In this document: positions 8,628 through 16,693 of the stretch, one piece after another
How the letters are laid out: each line of letters begins with the position of its first letter
How positions within the stretch are numbered: the stretch's first letter is position 1
Source of the DNA: Cyanobacteriota bacterium
GTDB lineage: Bacteria; Acidobacteriota; Vicinamibacteria; Vicinamibacterales; UBA2999
NCBI GenBank assembly: GCA_019752015.1
Contig: JAIEMQ010000023.1
Span: 1-64,000, forward strand
Direction: 5' to 3'
Length of the DNA: 64,000 nt
Made by a program: the position numbers and the translations under genes
The notes under the pieces: model-generated
Databases searched by the model: none
What the model was told of the DNA's origin: nothing
Seen by the model: the letters and a program-made list of their open reading frames with translations, nothing else

Positions 8628-10058
8628 TCAGCGTAACAGCACGCCAGGGAGCGTTCGCATGAATCGTCGAACGTTGCCGATCTGGGCGGAGGTCGAGATG
8701 AAGGTGAACTCGGTCGGGCTGACGGTGGTGGTGCGGCCGTCGAGGACAGCGTTCAGCGCCGCAGGTACGATCGGACATTCGTCGAGCAGGCCGATCACGC
8801 TGATCCACGCGGTCATGTCGACCATTGCGAGGACTTCGGCGGCATCGCGCGCGAGCCACGGTGCGCCGGCGTCGCGATGCTTCACGAGCGCTCGCTTCAG
8901 CGCGACCAGCCCCATCCTGACATCGCGATCGTCGCAGTGAAGACTGCTCACGATCGAGATGAGCTCGTTCGCGACGAACAGATTCACATCGCGGTGCAGC
9001 ACCGACCAGCCTGATTCGAACGCGGCCACGAGATCGTGATCCATCAGCAGGAAATCCCGCGATCCAAGCCGATACTCGAGACCAAGGCCGCAGATCGCGG
9101 CCGCGGCTTCGGAAGCTTCGAGCGGCGTGAATGCCCGCGACTGCACCGAGCAGCCGGCGAGGAGTGCGTTCGCCAGGAACGCAAGCTCGCGGCCGCGCGT
9201 GAACTCCGGGGTGTCATGCGTGACTGGCGCCGGCTGTGACGGGCCCGGTGGCAACGCCAATCGCCGCGCAGACGCATGCCACGACTCATGCGCCTCGTCT
9301 GCGGCGCGAAAATATGCCGCAACGATCGGGTTCGCGATCGATGCGTCCGGTCGTTGCTGCTTCGGCTGTCGCGCCATCTGTAGAAACGCGCGCGCGTCGG
9401 CGGCCGTCGCATAACCTCGCTGCGAGCGACGGTGTTCACGCTCGATCGTGACGCCGTGCAGGTGCTGCTCGGACGCAAGCAGCAGATCGTGAAAGCCGTC
9501 GGCCTCCGGGTTGGAGTTGGACAGCGTCCGGCAGCCCTGCATCACCGCCATGAACTCGTGCGGGTGTTCGGCGTCGAACGCGATCAGCAACGCCACGATC
9601 GCATCCCACGCGCCGGCCCGCCGCGCCCGGACAATGTAGCCGGCGATTTCGCATTCGAGCGATCCGCCGCCACCTCCTTCGAGCATCGCATCGCGGCGAT
9701 CGATCGCTTCGTCATCACTCTGCGCGGTGGGTTCGAAAATGCCGGGATCGAACACGCGTACGTAACGGGAGAGTCCCGCGATCACCAGATCCTTGTCGAG
9801 TGCGGCAACCGTTCGCGCCGCGATCGAATCACCGGCGCCGACCAGCGCTTCCAGCCACTCGCCGAATCGATCGACGTCGAAGTGTTCGTCGCGCCCAGGA
9901 GCCTGACGATGCCACAGGTCGAGATCGAGCAGCGATGTCAGCTGCGCCGGCGTCGCCGACTTGACGATCTCGGCGCACTCGTCGAGTCCGCGGGTTCGAA
10001 TGAGCTCGTGGAGCTTTTCAGGCGCGAGCGAAGGCACGATTCGCGCGAGTTTAGACAT
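8628..10058 (-). CDS. DUF6178-family protein
   Basis: A helical protein of 476 residues resembling the DUF6178 family. The opening (LAPEKLHELIRTRGLDECAEIVKSATPAQLTSLLDLDLW) and the middle RRSQRGYATAADARAFLQMA are the recognisable stretches. No catalytic motif or membrane segment is visible and the function is unknown. I start it at the ATG at 10058, nine bases after a TATTAT box; an in-frame TTG at 10091 would add 11 residues rich in arginine. The divergent neighbour is arfB. Confidence 0.65.
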   Translation of the reverse strand: MSKLARIVPSLAPEKLHELIRTRGLDECAEIVKSATPAQLTSLLDLDLWHRQAPGRDEHFDVDRFGEWLEALVGAGDSIAARTVAALDKDLVIAGLSRYVRVFDPGIFEPTAQSDDEAIDRRDAMLEGGGGGSLECEIAGYIVRARRAGAWDAIVALLIAFDAEHPHEFMAVMQGCRTLSNSNPEADGFHDLLLASEQHLHGVTIEREHRRSQRGYATAADARAFLQMARQPKQQRPDASIANPIVAAYFRAADEAHESWHASARRLALPPGPSQPAPVTHDTPEFTRGRELAFLANALLAGCSVQSRAFTPLEASEAAAAICGLGLEYRLGSRDFLLMDHDLVAAFESGWSVLHRDVNLFVANELISIVSSLHCDDRDVRMGLVALKRALVKHRDAGAPWLARDAAEVLAMVDMTAWISVIGLLDECPIVPAALNAVLDGRTTTVSPTEFTFISTSAQIGNVRRFMRTLPGVLLR

Positions 10059-10067
10059 CGGCCGGCG

Positions 10068-10073
10068 ATAATA
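10068..10073 (-). promoter_or_regulatory. -10 box TATTAT
   Basis: Minus-strand TATTAT lies nine bases before the DUF6178 start codon, leaving a leader of only two or three bases. Confidence 0.4.
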
Positions 10074-10196
10074 CCGGGCCCTTTTGGCCAAGAAACAGTC
10101 TTGAAGAATCAGCAGTGCGAGGCGATACTAATACTAATAGTGGGATTGACGTCCGTCATCCCGTTCTTACCCGCCAGGCAATCTCCATAGGCAGAG

Positions 10197-10616
10197 ATGA
10201 TTTACATCACCGACCGCATTGCGCTCGACGAACAGCTCATCGATGAGCGTTTCGTGCGCGCGTCAGGTCCAGGTGGACAGAACGTCAACAAGGCGTCGAC
10301 CGCGGTCGAGCTGCGATTCGATCTCGCGGCGGCGTCATTGCCCGAAGACGTCAAGGCCCGCCTCAAGGACTTGGCGGGCTCGAAGATGATTGCCGACGGC
10401 GTCCTCGCGATCGACAGCCGCGAGCATCGCACGCAATCCGCAAACCGCGTTGCCGCGCGAGCGCGTCTGGTCGCACTGATTCAGCAGGCGCTGGTCAAAC
10501 CTCGACAGCGCCGCAAGACCAGGCCGACGTCCGGTTCGCGCGAGCGTCGACTGTCCGGAAAGAAACTGCGGAGCGAAGTCAAACAGGCGCGCTCGCGCCG
10601 CGGCAACGACGACTGA
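10197..10616 (+). CDS. arfB: ArfB peptidyl-tRNA hydrolase (alternative ribosome rescue)
   Basis: A 139-residue release-factor-like protein with the catalytic GGQ motif in RASGPGGQNVNK (residues 22-33) and the basic C-terminal tail (PRQRRKTRPTSGSRERRLSGKKLRSE) that enters the empty mRNA channel. It hydrolyses peptidyl-tRNA on ribosomes stalled without a stop codon. The length matches E. coli ArfB/YaeJ (140 residues), and the codon-recognition domain of RF1/RF2 is absent. An AGGCAGAG stretch precedes the ATG. Confidence 0.92.
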   Translation: MIYITDRIALDEQLIDERFVRASGPGGQNVNKASTAVELRFDLAAASLPEDVKARLKDLAGSKMIADGVLAIDSREHRTQSANRVAARARLVALIQQALVKPRQRRKTRPTSGSRERRLSGKKLRSEVKQARSRRGNDD

Positions 10617-10661
10617 GCCCGGACGATATAATCAGAGATTCCGGGTTCGTTCGAGGAGCGT

Positions 10662-11873
10662 GTGGTGAGCGATCAAGAAGAAGATTTCGCAACGATGTTC
10701 GAGGCCTCGGTCAAGGCGCGGCAGTTCAAGCGCGGCGAGCCGGTCGAGGGCACGATTGTCGCGATCGGGCCGAAGGTGGCCCTCGTCAACATTGGCGGCA
10801 AGGGCGAAGCCGAGCTCGACGTCGCCGAGCTGAAGGATCACGAGGGCGACATCGAGGTGTCGGTCGGCGATCGCATCAGCGCGATGGTCGTGTCGACCAC
10901 GCGCGGCATTGTGCTGTCGCGGAAGGGCGTGCGTAACGCGGCGACGCAGCGCGAGCTCGAGGACGCGTATCGATCGGGCATGGCCGTCGAAGGGAAAGTC
11001 GTCCAGGAAGTGAAGGGCGGCTACGAAGTCCGCATCGCGCGCGGCCCTTCGACAGGCTCAGGGTCGCCCCGAGCGGAGTCGAGGGGCGAGCGCGCGTTCT
11101 GTCCGTTGTCGCAAATCGACATCGTCCGCACCACCGATACGGCGGTGCACGTCGGCAAGACCTACGCCTTCAACGTGATCGAATACAAGAACGGCGGCAA
11201 GGACGTAGTCGTCTCCCGCCGGAAGCAGCTCGAGGCGGAGCAGGCGATGCACGCGGCCGAAGCGCGCAAAGCCATCGTTGCGGGCGCGGCGATTACGGGG
11301 CGCGTCGTCTCCGTTCCGAACTTCGGCGCGTTCGTCGATCTCGGCGGCGGCATCCAGGGCCTGCTGCACGTGTCGGAAATGAGCTGGACGCGGGTCAGCA
11401 ATCCGAACGAAGTCGTCGCCCCCGGCGATCAGGTGACGGTGCGCGTGTTGCGTGTCGACGAAGCGACCGGAAAGATCTCACTCGGCCTCAAGCAGCTCCA
11501 GGAGGATCCATGGACCACGGCGGCTTCGAAGTTTCCGCTCGGCCAGGTCCGCACCGGCAAGGTGGCGCGCATCGCGGACTTCGGCGTGTTCGTCGAGCTC
11601 GACCCGGGATTCACCGGCCTGCTGCCGTCGCCGGAGACCGGCGTCGATCGCGGTGGCGATCTGCGAAAGGCCTTCCCGATCGGCAGCGACGTTGAAGTGG
11701 TCGTGCTCGAGGTCGATCAGGACGCGCGGCGCATTCGCCTCAGCAAGAAAGCTGTTGCCGAGCAGCGCGAGCAGGCCGAGCTGCGCGAATATACGGAGCG
11801 GCAGGACGCCACACCGGCGCAGTCGGTGGGATCGATGGCCGACAAGCTGCGCGACGCGCTCAAGGGACGTTGA
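10662..11873 (+). CDS. S1-domain RNA-binding protein (ribosomal protein S1-like)
   Basis: A 403-residue protein of four S1 repeats at about residues 25-90, 106-186, 206-280 and 294-365. The third (GRVVSVPNFGAFVDLGGGIQGLLHVSEMS) is the most canonical. It probably binds mRNA at the ribosome, as short acidobacterial S1 proteins do. Repeat 2 carries an in-frame insert of about 17 residues (128-144, GPSTGSGSPRAESRGE) encoded by a palindromic repeat; without it the strand would read GGYEVRIA-RAFCPLSQID as in the family. A TATAAT box lies at 10627-10632. Two GTG starts are possible; the one at 10665 has better spacing from GAGGAG. Its 3' end overlaps the convergent gene by 14 bases. Confidence 0.85.
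   Translation: MVSDQEEDFATMFEASVKARQFKRGEPVEGTIVAIGPKVALVNIGGKGEAELDVAELKDHEGDIEVSVGDRISAMVVSTTRGIVLSRKGVRNAATQRELEDAYRSGMAVEGKVVQEVKGGYEVRIARGPSTGSGSPRAESRGERAFCPLSQIDIVRTTDTAVHVGKTYAFNVIEYKNGGKDVVVSRRKQLEAEQAMHAAEARKAIVAGAAITGRVVSVPNFGAFVDLGGGIQGLLHVSEMSWTRVSNPNEVVAPGDQVTVRVLRVDEATGKISLGLKQLQEDPWTTAASKFPLGQVRTGKVARIADFGVFVELDPGFTGLLPSPETGVDRGGDLRKAFPIGSDVEVVVLEVDQDARRIRLSKKAVAEQREQAELREYTERQDATPAQSVGSMADKLRDALKGR
11043..11088. repeat. palindromic repeat family A inside the S1-protein gene
   Basis: Two consecutive imperfect hairpins (CCCTTCGAC...CAGGG and CGCCCC...GGGGCG) lie in frame in S1 repeat 2. Relatives occur at 24424, 25796 and 26171. Confidence 0.7.
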
Positions 11874-12984
11874 GGTTCGGCCGCGCCGTCCGCAGTTCCA
11901 TCAACCGCTTCAGCATTCCCATTACCTCATCGAGCGGCGGTCCACTGGACGTCACGCCGGCCGAGTGCGCGCTCGACGCGGTCTTTGACGGCGCCTCGAC
12001 GTAGGCCTTCACCAGCCGCTGATGGTGGAACGCGTAGGCAGCGCCGTGCGCTTTGCAGATCGCCAGGAACTTCGCGGCGTTCGTTTTCCACTGCGGCGTC
12101 GCACCGTTTGCATCCTGATCGGCTTTGAACATCTCCGCAATCGATCGGCGCTTCGCCAGCGATCGCAACACGCCGAGATCGTCGGGCGGCACGTGGTGCG
12201 ACTTTTCGCGAACGATTGCCGCGTAAAACGGATCGTTCATGCTGCACAACCCCAGCGTGACGTCGATCTCGTTGATCGCGGAGAAGTCGCCGGCGTTGGC
12301 GCCGCGATAGTCAGTGTCGCCGACGCGATAGGTCTTGAAGTACGGACGGATGTTGAAGAAGAAGCGCTCGACGTTGAGTTGTCTGGCCAGGTCCTGGTTG
12401 AAGCGCAGCACATCGTTCAGCGCGGCCTCGGCCTGGTCGAACAGGTAGGCGGCCACCACGCTGGACACGCCGATGTTCGCGATCGCGCGCAGGGCTTCCG
12501 CCGCGCGGTAGTAGGCGAGGACGCCAAGCGCGTTGTAGCGGATGAAAATCTCTTCGTCCGGCAACGCCGTGAAGGTGCGATAGCGCCCGCCGACGGCTTC
12601 ATTGAAGAGCGATTGATGCGCGAAGACGAATCGCGGCACGACGCCGAGGGCGTTGCCGATCTTGGTCGACACCGCCCACGCCGCCTGCCGGCCTCCTTCA
12701 CGGTCGGAAAGAGGAGATTCATGGCGCTCGCATGCCGCGAGGTAATGACCGATCAGTCCGAGCAGCCGGTAGCCGGCGTTCGGATCAACCGGCAGCGTCA
12801 TGGCGGCGAGGCGATCCATCAGCGGGCCACCTTGTTGCAGCAGCTCCCGCTTGAGCGCGTCGATCTCGGGCCGGCCTGAGATCACGTCGATGCGCTCCGC
12901 GAAGTAGGCTTCCTCGAGCGCGGTGTTGATGCGCACGAAGTCGCCGCGCAGCCAGCGATCGAGGTCGTCGATGGGATCGGCCAT
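11860..12984 (-). CDS. PrnB-like (DUF1864) protein, possible haem-dependent dioxygenase relative
   Basis: A 374-residue helical protein that resembles monodechloroaminopyrrolnitrin synthase PrnB and DUF1864 relatives, members of the indoleamine/tryptophan 2,3-dioxygenase superfamily. The shared landmarks are YRTFTALPDEEIFIRYNA and RPYFKTYRVGDTDYRGA followed by EIDVTLG. PrnB rearranges chlorotryptophan; that chemistry is not assured here and no halogenase is nearby. I start it at the ATG at 12984, because sequence further upstream belongs to an AraC remnant whose stop lies 16 bases before. Loss of that regulator may have changed its control. The family call comes from remembered similarity. 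Confidence 0.6.
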   Translation of the reverse strand: MADPIDDLDRWLRGDFVRINTALEEAYFAERIDVISGRPEIDALKRELLQQGGPLMDRLAAMTLPVDPNAGYRLLGLIGHYLAACERHESPLSDREGGRQAAWAVSTKIGNALGVVPRFVFAHQSLFNEAVGGRYRTFTALPDEEIFIRYNALGVLAYYRAAEALRAIANIGVSSVVAAYLFDQAEAALNDVLRFNQDLARQLNVERFFFNIRPYFKTYRVGDTDYRGANAGDFSAINEIDVTLGLCSMNDPFYAAIVREKSHHVPPDDLGVLRSLAKRRSIAEMFKADQDANGATPQWKTNAAKFLAICKAHGAAYAFHHQRLVKAYVEAPSKTASSAHSAGVTSSGPPLDEVMGMLKRLMELRTARPNLNVP

Positions 12985-13000
12985 CAGGCTGGCGATCCTG

Positions 13001-13126
13001 TCAGAGCCGCCGGTCTGTGTCTTGAACGAAATTGCGGTAACGCGCCGGCGTGATGCCGAAGTGGCGCGCAAATGCGCGCGTCATGTGGCTTTGATCCGCG
13101 AAGCCGGTGAGGCCGCGGAAACACAT
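13001..13126 (-). pseudogene. remnant of an AraC-family regulator (C-terminal HTH)
   Basis: The minus strand encodes GLTGFADQSHMTRAFARH followed by FGITPARYR and a stop at 13001. This is the second helix-turn-helix end of AraC-family regulators (consensus GFADQSHLTRAFRRHFG-TPxxYR). Upstream of about 13126 the similarity stops and no open frame continues, so the sensor domain and first helix-turn-helix are missing. It directly precedes the PrnB-like gene, presumably its former regulator. Confidence 0.75.
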
Positions 13127-13212
13127 GATTCGAGAACAGCGTCATCGCCTCGACGCCCGGGATTCCCGAACGATGCGGCGTGACGCGATGAATCCTCGCG
13201 GCCATGGACGGT

Positions 13213-13218
13213 TAGAAT
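13213..13218 (+). promoter_or_regulatory. -10 box TAGAAT, leaderless type
   Basis: TAGAAT lies exactly six bases before the ATG of the MauG-type peroxidase gene; no ribosome site is present. Confidence 0.5.
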
Positions 13219-13224
13219 ACGCCG

Positions 13225-14316
13225 ATGCGCTCGGCGCTGCCACTCGCGTGCGTTGCGGTCACCGTTCTCACGGCGTGCGGACCGTCACGTGCCGCGCTCG
13301 AGCAAGACAATCCCGTTCGCCCGAACGCGCCGCCTCCATTCGGCATGGAGGAGTTCTTCAAGGACGTACCGCAGAAACCCATCCCGACGCGCGTGCGCCT
13401 GGGGAGATGGCTGTTCTTCGACAAGCGGCTGTCGGCCGACAACACCCTCTCGTGTGCGAGCTGTCATCAACCCGAGTTCGCGTTTTCACAGACGACCGCA
13501 GTGTCGACAGGAATCAATGGCGTCAAGGGCACGCGCAAGGCGCCAAGCCTCGTCAACCTCGCGGCTCGCACGGTACTGCCGGACATGCCGGACGACACCG
13601 CGCAGACATTCTTCTGGGATGGCCGCGTCTCGAGCCTCGAACACCAGGTGCTCGTGCCGATCGCCAATCGAAGTGAGATGGGACTCGATCATCAAGCGAT
13701 GGTCGATCGTCTTTCGGCGCTGAAAGGTTACCGTCCGTACTTCACCGAAGCGTTCGGGTCCGGAGAAATCACGCAGGAGCGCATCGCGGGCGCGCTGTCC
13801 GACTACGTGCGCACGCGCATGAGCGGGAACTCCGCGTACGATCGCTGGAGTTATAAGGCCGATGCCGGGGCCATTTCGGAGCAGGCCAAGCGCGGCAGTG
13901 AGCTGTTTTTCTTCACCCAGCGCTGCGCCACCTGTCACGCCGGCTTCAACTTTTCCGATGGCCGCTTTCACAATCTCGGAGTCGGATGGGATCCCGTCAC
14001 ACAGCAGTTCAAGGACGACGGCCGTTTTGCGGTGACGCACGACCCGCGCGATCACGCCCGTTTCAAGACGCCCGGGCTCCGCGACGTTTCGAAACATCCG
14101 CCGTACATGCACGACGGATCGCTGGCGACGCTGCGCGATGTGGTCCAGTTCTACAACGACGCCAGGATCCCGCACCGGACCATTCCGAACAGATCGATCC
14201 GGCTGCTTGGGCCCAATCCCATGTCCGAAAGCGACATCGATGCGCTCGTCGCCTTCTTGAAAACCCTCGACGGCGAGGGCTACCAGGACCAGGCTCCGAA
14301 ACATTTCCCGCGCTAG
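13225..14316 (+). CDS. di-haem cytochrome c peroxidase, MauG/CcpA family, lipoprotein
   Basis: A 363-residue exported protein. The signal ends in a lipobox (VLTAC, lipidated C18). Two CXXCH haem c sites appear at C77-H81 (CASCH) and C234-H238 (CATCH), in the order and spacing of bacterial di-haem peroxidases; M295 in PPYMHDGS is a likely distal ligand. The family reduces hydrogen peroxide with periplasmic electrons or, in MauG, makes protein-derived cofactors. With no amine dehydrogenase gene nearby, a peroxidase role is the simpler reading. The start follows a TAGAAT box by six bases. Confidence 0.9.
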   Translation: MRSALPLACVAVTVLTACGPSRAALEQDNPVRPNAPPPFGMEEFFKDVPQKPIPTRVRLGRWLFFDKRLSADNTLSCASCHQPEFAFSQTTAVSTGINGVKGTRKAPSLVNLAARTVLPDMPDDTAQTFFWDGRVSSLEHQVLVPIANRSEMGLDHQAMVDRLSALKGYRPYFTEAFGSGEITQERIAGALSDYVRTRMSGNSAYDRWSYKADAGAISEQAKRGSELFFFTQRCATCHAGFNFSDGRFHNLGVGWDPVTQQFKDDGRFAVTHDPRDHARFKTPGLRDVSKHPPYMHDGSLATLRDVVQFYNDARIPHRTIPNRSIRLLGPNPMSESDIDALVAFLKTLDGEGYQDQAPKHFPR

Positions 14317-14324
14317 GTCATCCC

Positions 14325-14355
14325 CGCCTCCGCCAAGGCTTCGGCGAGGCAGGCT
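14325..14355. repeat. short repeat family B (intergenic copy)
   Basis: The sequence CCGCCAAGGCTTCGGCG then AGGCAGGC matches in-gene copies at 24042-24078 and 46048-46079. Here it lies between the peroxidase and nucleotidyltransferase genes. Confidence 0.5.
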
Positions 14356-14389
14356 CCGCGGCTGGCTCGATATTTGAGTACGCAGCCAT

Positions 14390-14914
14390 ATGGCTGACTC
14401 GGCAGAAGCGCAGGATGTGCAGGGTGGACTCCCGGAAGAGGAAAAGCGAAACAACGTGATCCGGCTCGCCTTCGACGGCAACGCCGATCGTTATAACGAG
14501 TTCTGCCGCATCATCGAAGAGTTCGTTCCGCCCGGCACGACGGTCATCCTGCGCGGCAGCGCGGTCACCGGACAACGATGGAAAGACGGCGTGCCCTTCG
14601 ACGGCGATGGGCCGGGCACCAGCGATCTCGACGTCACCATGGTCGGCGACGGCGGCGTGCTGTATTTCATTCCGACCGGCTTTTTCGTTCCCGGCGTTCA
14701 CTCGCGTCCGCTCAGTGACGAGGATCCCGACATCGCGCCCGACCTGGTGCCGCTCCGCAAGAAGTTGATGGACATGGTCAAGCGGCCGGTGAACCTCCAG
14801 GCCTCGCGCGACATCGTGATCAGGTTTCGCGGCGATCTGCTCGACCAGCCGTACCTCACGTTGTTCACGAAGGCACAGGGTCTGGCCTTGAATACGCCGC
14901 CGGCCCAGACATGA
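14390..14914 (+). CDS. predicted nucleotidyltransferase-fold protein
   Basis: A 174-residue soluble protein with the signature of the polymerase-beta nucleotidyltransferase fold: a helix, then VILRGSAVTG (GS motif, residues 51-60) and SDLDVTMVG (acidic DxD pair, about residues 79-87). It may transfer nucleotides to RNA, protein or a small molecule, or may be an inactive relative. The sequence between the two motifs is longer than usual. Its TGA overlaps the ATG of the next gene (ATGA), so the two are coupled and likely work together. Confidence 0.6.
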   Translation: MADSAEAQDVQGGLPEEEKRNNVIRLAFDGNADRYNEFCRIIEEFVPPGTTVILRGSAVTGQRWKDGVPFDGDGPGTSDLDVTMVGDGGVLYFIPTGFFVPGVHSRPLSDEDPDIAPDLVPLRKKLMDMVKRPVNLQASRDIVIRFRGDLLDQPYLTLFTKAQGLALNTPPAQT

Positions 14915-15660
14915 AATTCCGCCTGCTCACGTACAACATCCTCCACGGCGGCGGCACGCGCGTGAAGGAGATTGCGGCGGTGATCACGGCCTGCGAGCCG
15001 GACCTCGTCCTGCTGCAGGAAGCGACCGATCCAAAAAACGTCGCGAAGATCGCCGAGGCCGCCGGCATGGCCGATTTTCGATCGGTGAAGGGGGAATCGC
15101 TCGCGTTCGTCAGCCGCAAGAAGGTTGCGTTTTGCGAATGGGTGCGGCCAAGAGTGTCTCGGCACGCGTTCATCGACATTGTTCCTGCGGGAGAACAGAT
15201 TCGAATCTTCGGCGTGCACCTGAGCGCGGTGCATGCCGCGTGGACCGAGCAGCGCCGCGTTCTCGAGCTGCGCGCGCTGTTGAAAAAGATCACACAGCAT
15301 CGCGATCGTTTTCACGTGCTGGCCGGCGACTTCAACACCATTGCGCCGGGCGCGAAACTCGAAATCAACACGCTGCCGCTGCGATTGCGGCCGCTGCTCT
15401 GGCTCACCGGCGGGCGCGTCCGCTGGCGCACGATTCAAACCGTCCTCGACGCCGGCTACGTCGATTCGTTCCGCATGCTGCACCCGGAGGACCCGGGCTG
15501 GACGCTGCCGACGAAGGATCCGCACATTCGCCTGGACTATGTCTTCGTGCCGCACGCACAGGCCGGTCAAGTGATGATGTGTGACGTCATGAGAAGCGAT
15601 CCGGCGTCCATCGCCTCCGACCATTTCCCGGTCATCGCCGACCTGCAAATCGACGCCTGA
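14911..15660 (+). CDS. endonuclease/exonuclease/phosphatase (EEP) family protein
   Basis: A 249-residue enzyme of the EEP superfamily. The metal and catalytic motifs are in order: TYNILHGG (N9), VLLQEAT (E37), the GVHLSAVHA histidine, LAGDFNTI (D, N), RLDYVFVP and the terminal SDHFPVIADL (D, H). The family includes nucleases and phosphodiesterases. No signal peptide is present, so it is cytoplasmic. Coupling to the nucleotidyltransferase gene suggests add-and-remove chemistry on a common nucleic acid or nucleotide, which is inference. Confidence 0.85.
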   Translation: MKFRLLTYNILHGGGTRVKEIAAVITACEPDLVLLQEATDPKNVAKIAEAAGMADFRSVKGESLAFVSRKKVAFCEWVRPRVSRHAFIDIVPAGEQIRIFGVHLSAVHAAWTEQRRVLELRALLKKITQHRDRFHVLAGDFNTIAPGAKLEINTLPLRLRPLLWLTGGRVRWRTIQTVLDAGYVDSFRMLHPEDPGWTLPTKDPHIRLDYVFVPHAQAGQVMMCDVMRSDPASIASDHFPVIADLQIDA

Positions 15661-15702
15661 CAATATTTCCGCCGCTCATCCGTCTAAGAATGCAACAGGC
15701 GG

Positions 15703-16227
15703 ATGACGAGGGAACAGGAGCGGCGGGTCGCCGACGTTGTCGACCGGGAGCAGTCCCGGCTGCGCAACTTCATCCGCCGCCGCGTCGCCGATCCGCGCGA
15801 CGTCGAGGACATCCTGCAGGATGTCTTCGCCGAGCTCGTCGAGGCGAATCAGCTGTTGATGCCGATCGATCACCTCACCGGCTGGCTGTTTCGCGTCGCG
15901 CGCAATCGCATCATCGACCTCTTTCGCAGGAAGAAGCCGGATCGTTTCGACGACGAGAGTGAAGCGCTGCTGCCGTCTGCCGAGGCAGGACCGGACGCGG
16001 CGTATGCGCGCAGTGTGCTCCTCGACGAGCTCGAACACGCCATCGGCGAGCTGCCGCAGGAGCAGCGCGACGTGTTCATCGCGCATGAAATCGACGGCGA
16101 GAGTTTCAGGGAAATCTCGGTGCGGACCGGCGTGAACGTCAACACGCTGCTGTCGCGGAAGCGGTATGCCGTGATGCAGCTGCGCCGGAGCTTGCAGGGT
16201 GTCTACGACGAACTAACCAACAGGTGA
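15703..16227 (+). CDS. ECF-type RNA polymerase sigma factor
   Basis: A 174-residue sigma factor with region 2 (DVEDILQDVFAELVEANQ then LTGWLFRVARNRIIDLFRRK, binding the -10 element and core enzyme) and region 4 (LPQEQRDVFIAHEIDGESF then REISVRTGVNVNTLLSRKRYAV, the -35-binding helix-turn-helix). It is a short extracytoplasmic-function type. The next gene, three bases downstream, encodes a small membrane protein, in the place where an anti-sigma factor would be expected. Confidence 0.9.
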   Translation: MTREQERRVADVVDREQSRLRNFIRRRVADPRDVEDILQDVFAELVEANQLLMPIDHLTGWLFRVARNRIIDLFRRKKPDRFDDESEALLPSAEAGPDAAYARSVLLDELEHAIGELPQEQRDVFIAHEIDGESFREISVRTGVNVNTLLSRKRYAVMQLRRSLQGVYDELTNR

Positions 16228-16230
16228 GCC

Positions 16231-16629
16231 ATGGAAACGCCACAAACGCCAATCGAACACCGCATCGCAACCAGCATCGCGCGCCGCATTGCCAAGGGCA
16301 TCGCGATCGCGATCGCCGCGATTATTGGAATCTCGATCTTCATCTTTCTCGGCGGGACCATCGTCCAGTGGTTGTGGAACTGGCTGATGCCGCCGCTGTT
16401 CGGATGGCGCGAGCTGACGTTCTGGCAGGCGCTCGGCATGCTGGCGCTGTGCCGAATCCTGTTCGGCGGCGTGGGCGGCCGCGGCCACCGGCGAGGCAAG
16501 TGGCACAACGACAACTGGACGCCCGAAGAGAAGGCGCAGTTCAAGGCGAAGATCAAGTCGCGGTGGGGAATTGCGCCCAAAAACACCGGTTCCCCACCGG
16601 CGTCCACGACCGGGCCGGCCTCGCCGTAG
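16231..16629 (+). CDS. small membrane protein co-transcribed with the sigma factor
   Basis: A 132-residue protein with two membrane segments (GIAIAIAAIIGISIFIFLGG and WQALGMLALCRILFGGV) separated by an amphipathic WNWLMPPLFGWRELT stretch. A charged C-terminal tail carries WTPEEKAQFKAKIKSRWG. I recognise no named family. It follows the sigma factor stop by three bases and has an AGGTGAG ribosome site inside the end of that gene. An accessory or anti-sigma-like role is possible from position, but no zinc-binding anti-sigma motif is seen. Confidence 0.7.
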   Translation: METPQTPIEHRIATSIARRIAKGIAIAIAAIIGISIFIFLGGTIVQWLWNWLMPPLFGWRELTFWQALGMLALCRILFGGVGGRGHRRGKWHNDNWTPEEKAQFKAKIKSRWGIAPKNTGSPPASTTGPASP

Positions 16630-16656
16630 CGCGAGCGCGACGGCGGGGAACAAGCC

Positions 16657-16691
16657 GTAGACGCTCTACGTATGAACCGTAGAGCGTCTAC
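16657..16691. promoter_or_regulatory. inverted-repeat operator before padR
   Basis: Perfect 14-base inverted repeat: GTAGACGCTCTACG (16657-16670), seven-base spacer, CGTAGAGCGTCTAC (16678-16691). Each arm is itself a near-palindrome of the form GTAGA-N3-TCTAC, so there are two dimer sites with centres 22 bases apart, about two helical turns. The second arm ends two bases before the padR ATG and fills the ribosome-site position. This fits autoregulation by the adjacent PadR. Confidence 0.75.
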
Positions 16692-16693
16692 AC

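Noticed and set aside
10619-10650. terminator hairpin after arfB
   Set aside because: The six-base stem CCCGGA/TCCGGG encloses the TATAAT box of the next gene and has no T run, so I read it as promoter context and not as a terminator.
12985-13071. 29-residue N-terminal extension of the PrnB-like protein
   Set aside because: The same DNA encodes the AraC helix-turn-helix end in another frame, and the ATG at 12984 follows that stop.
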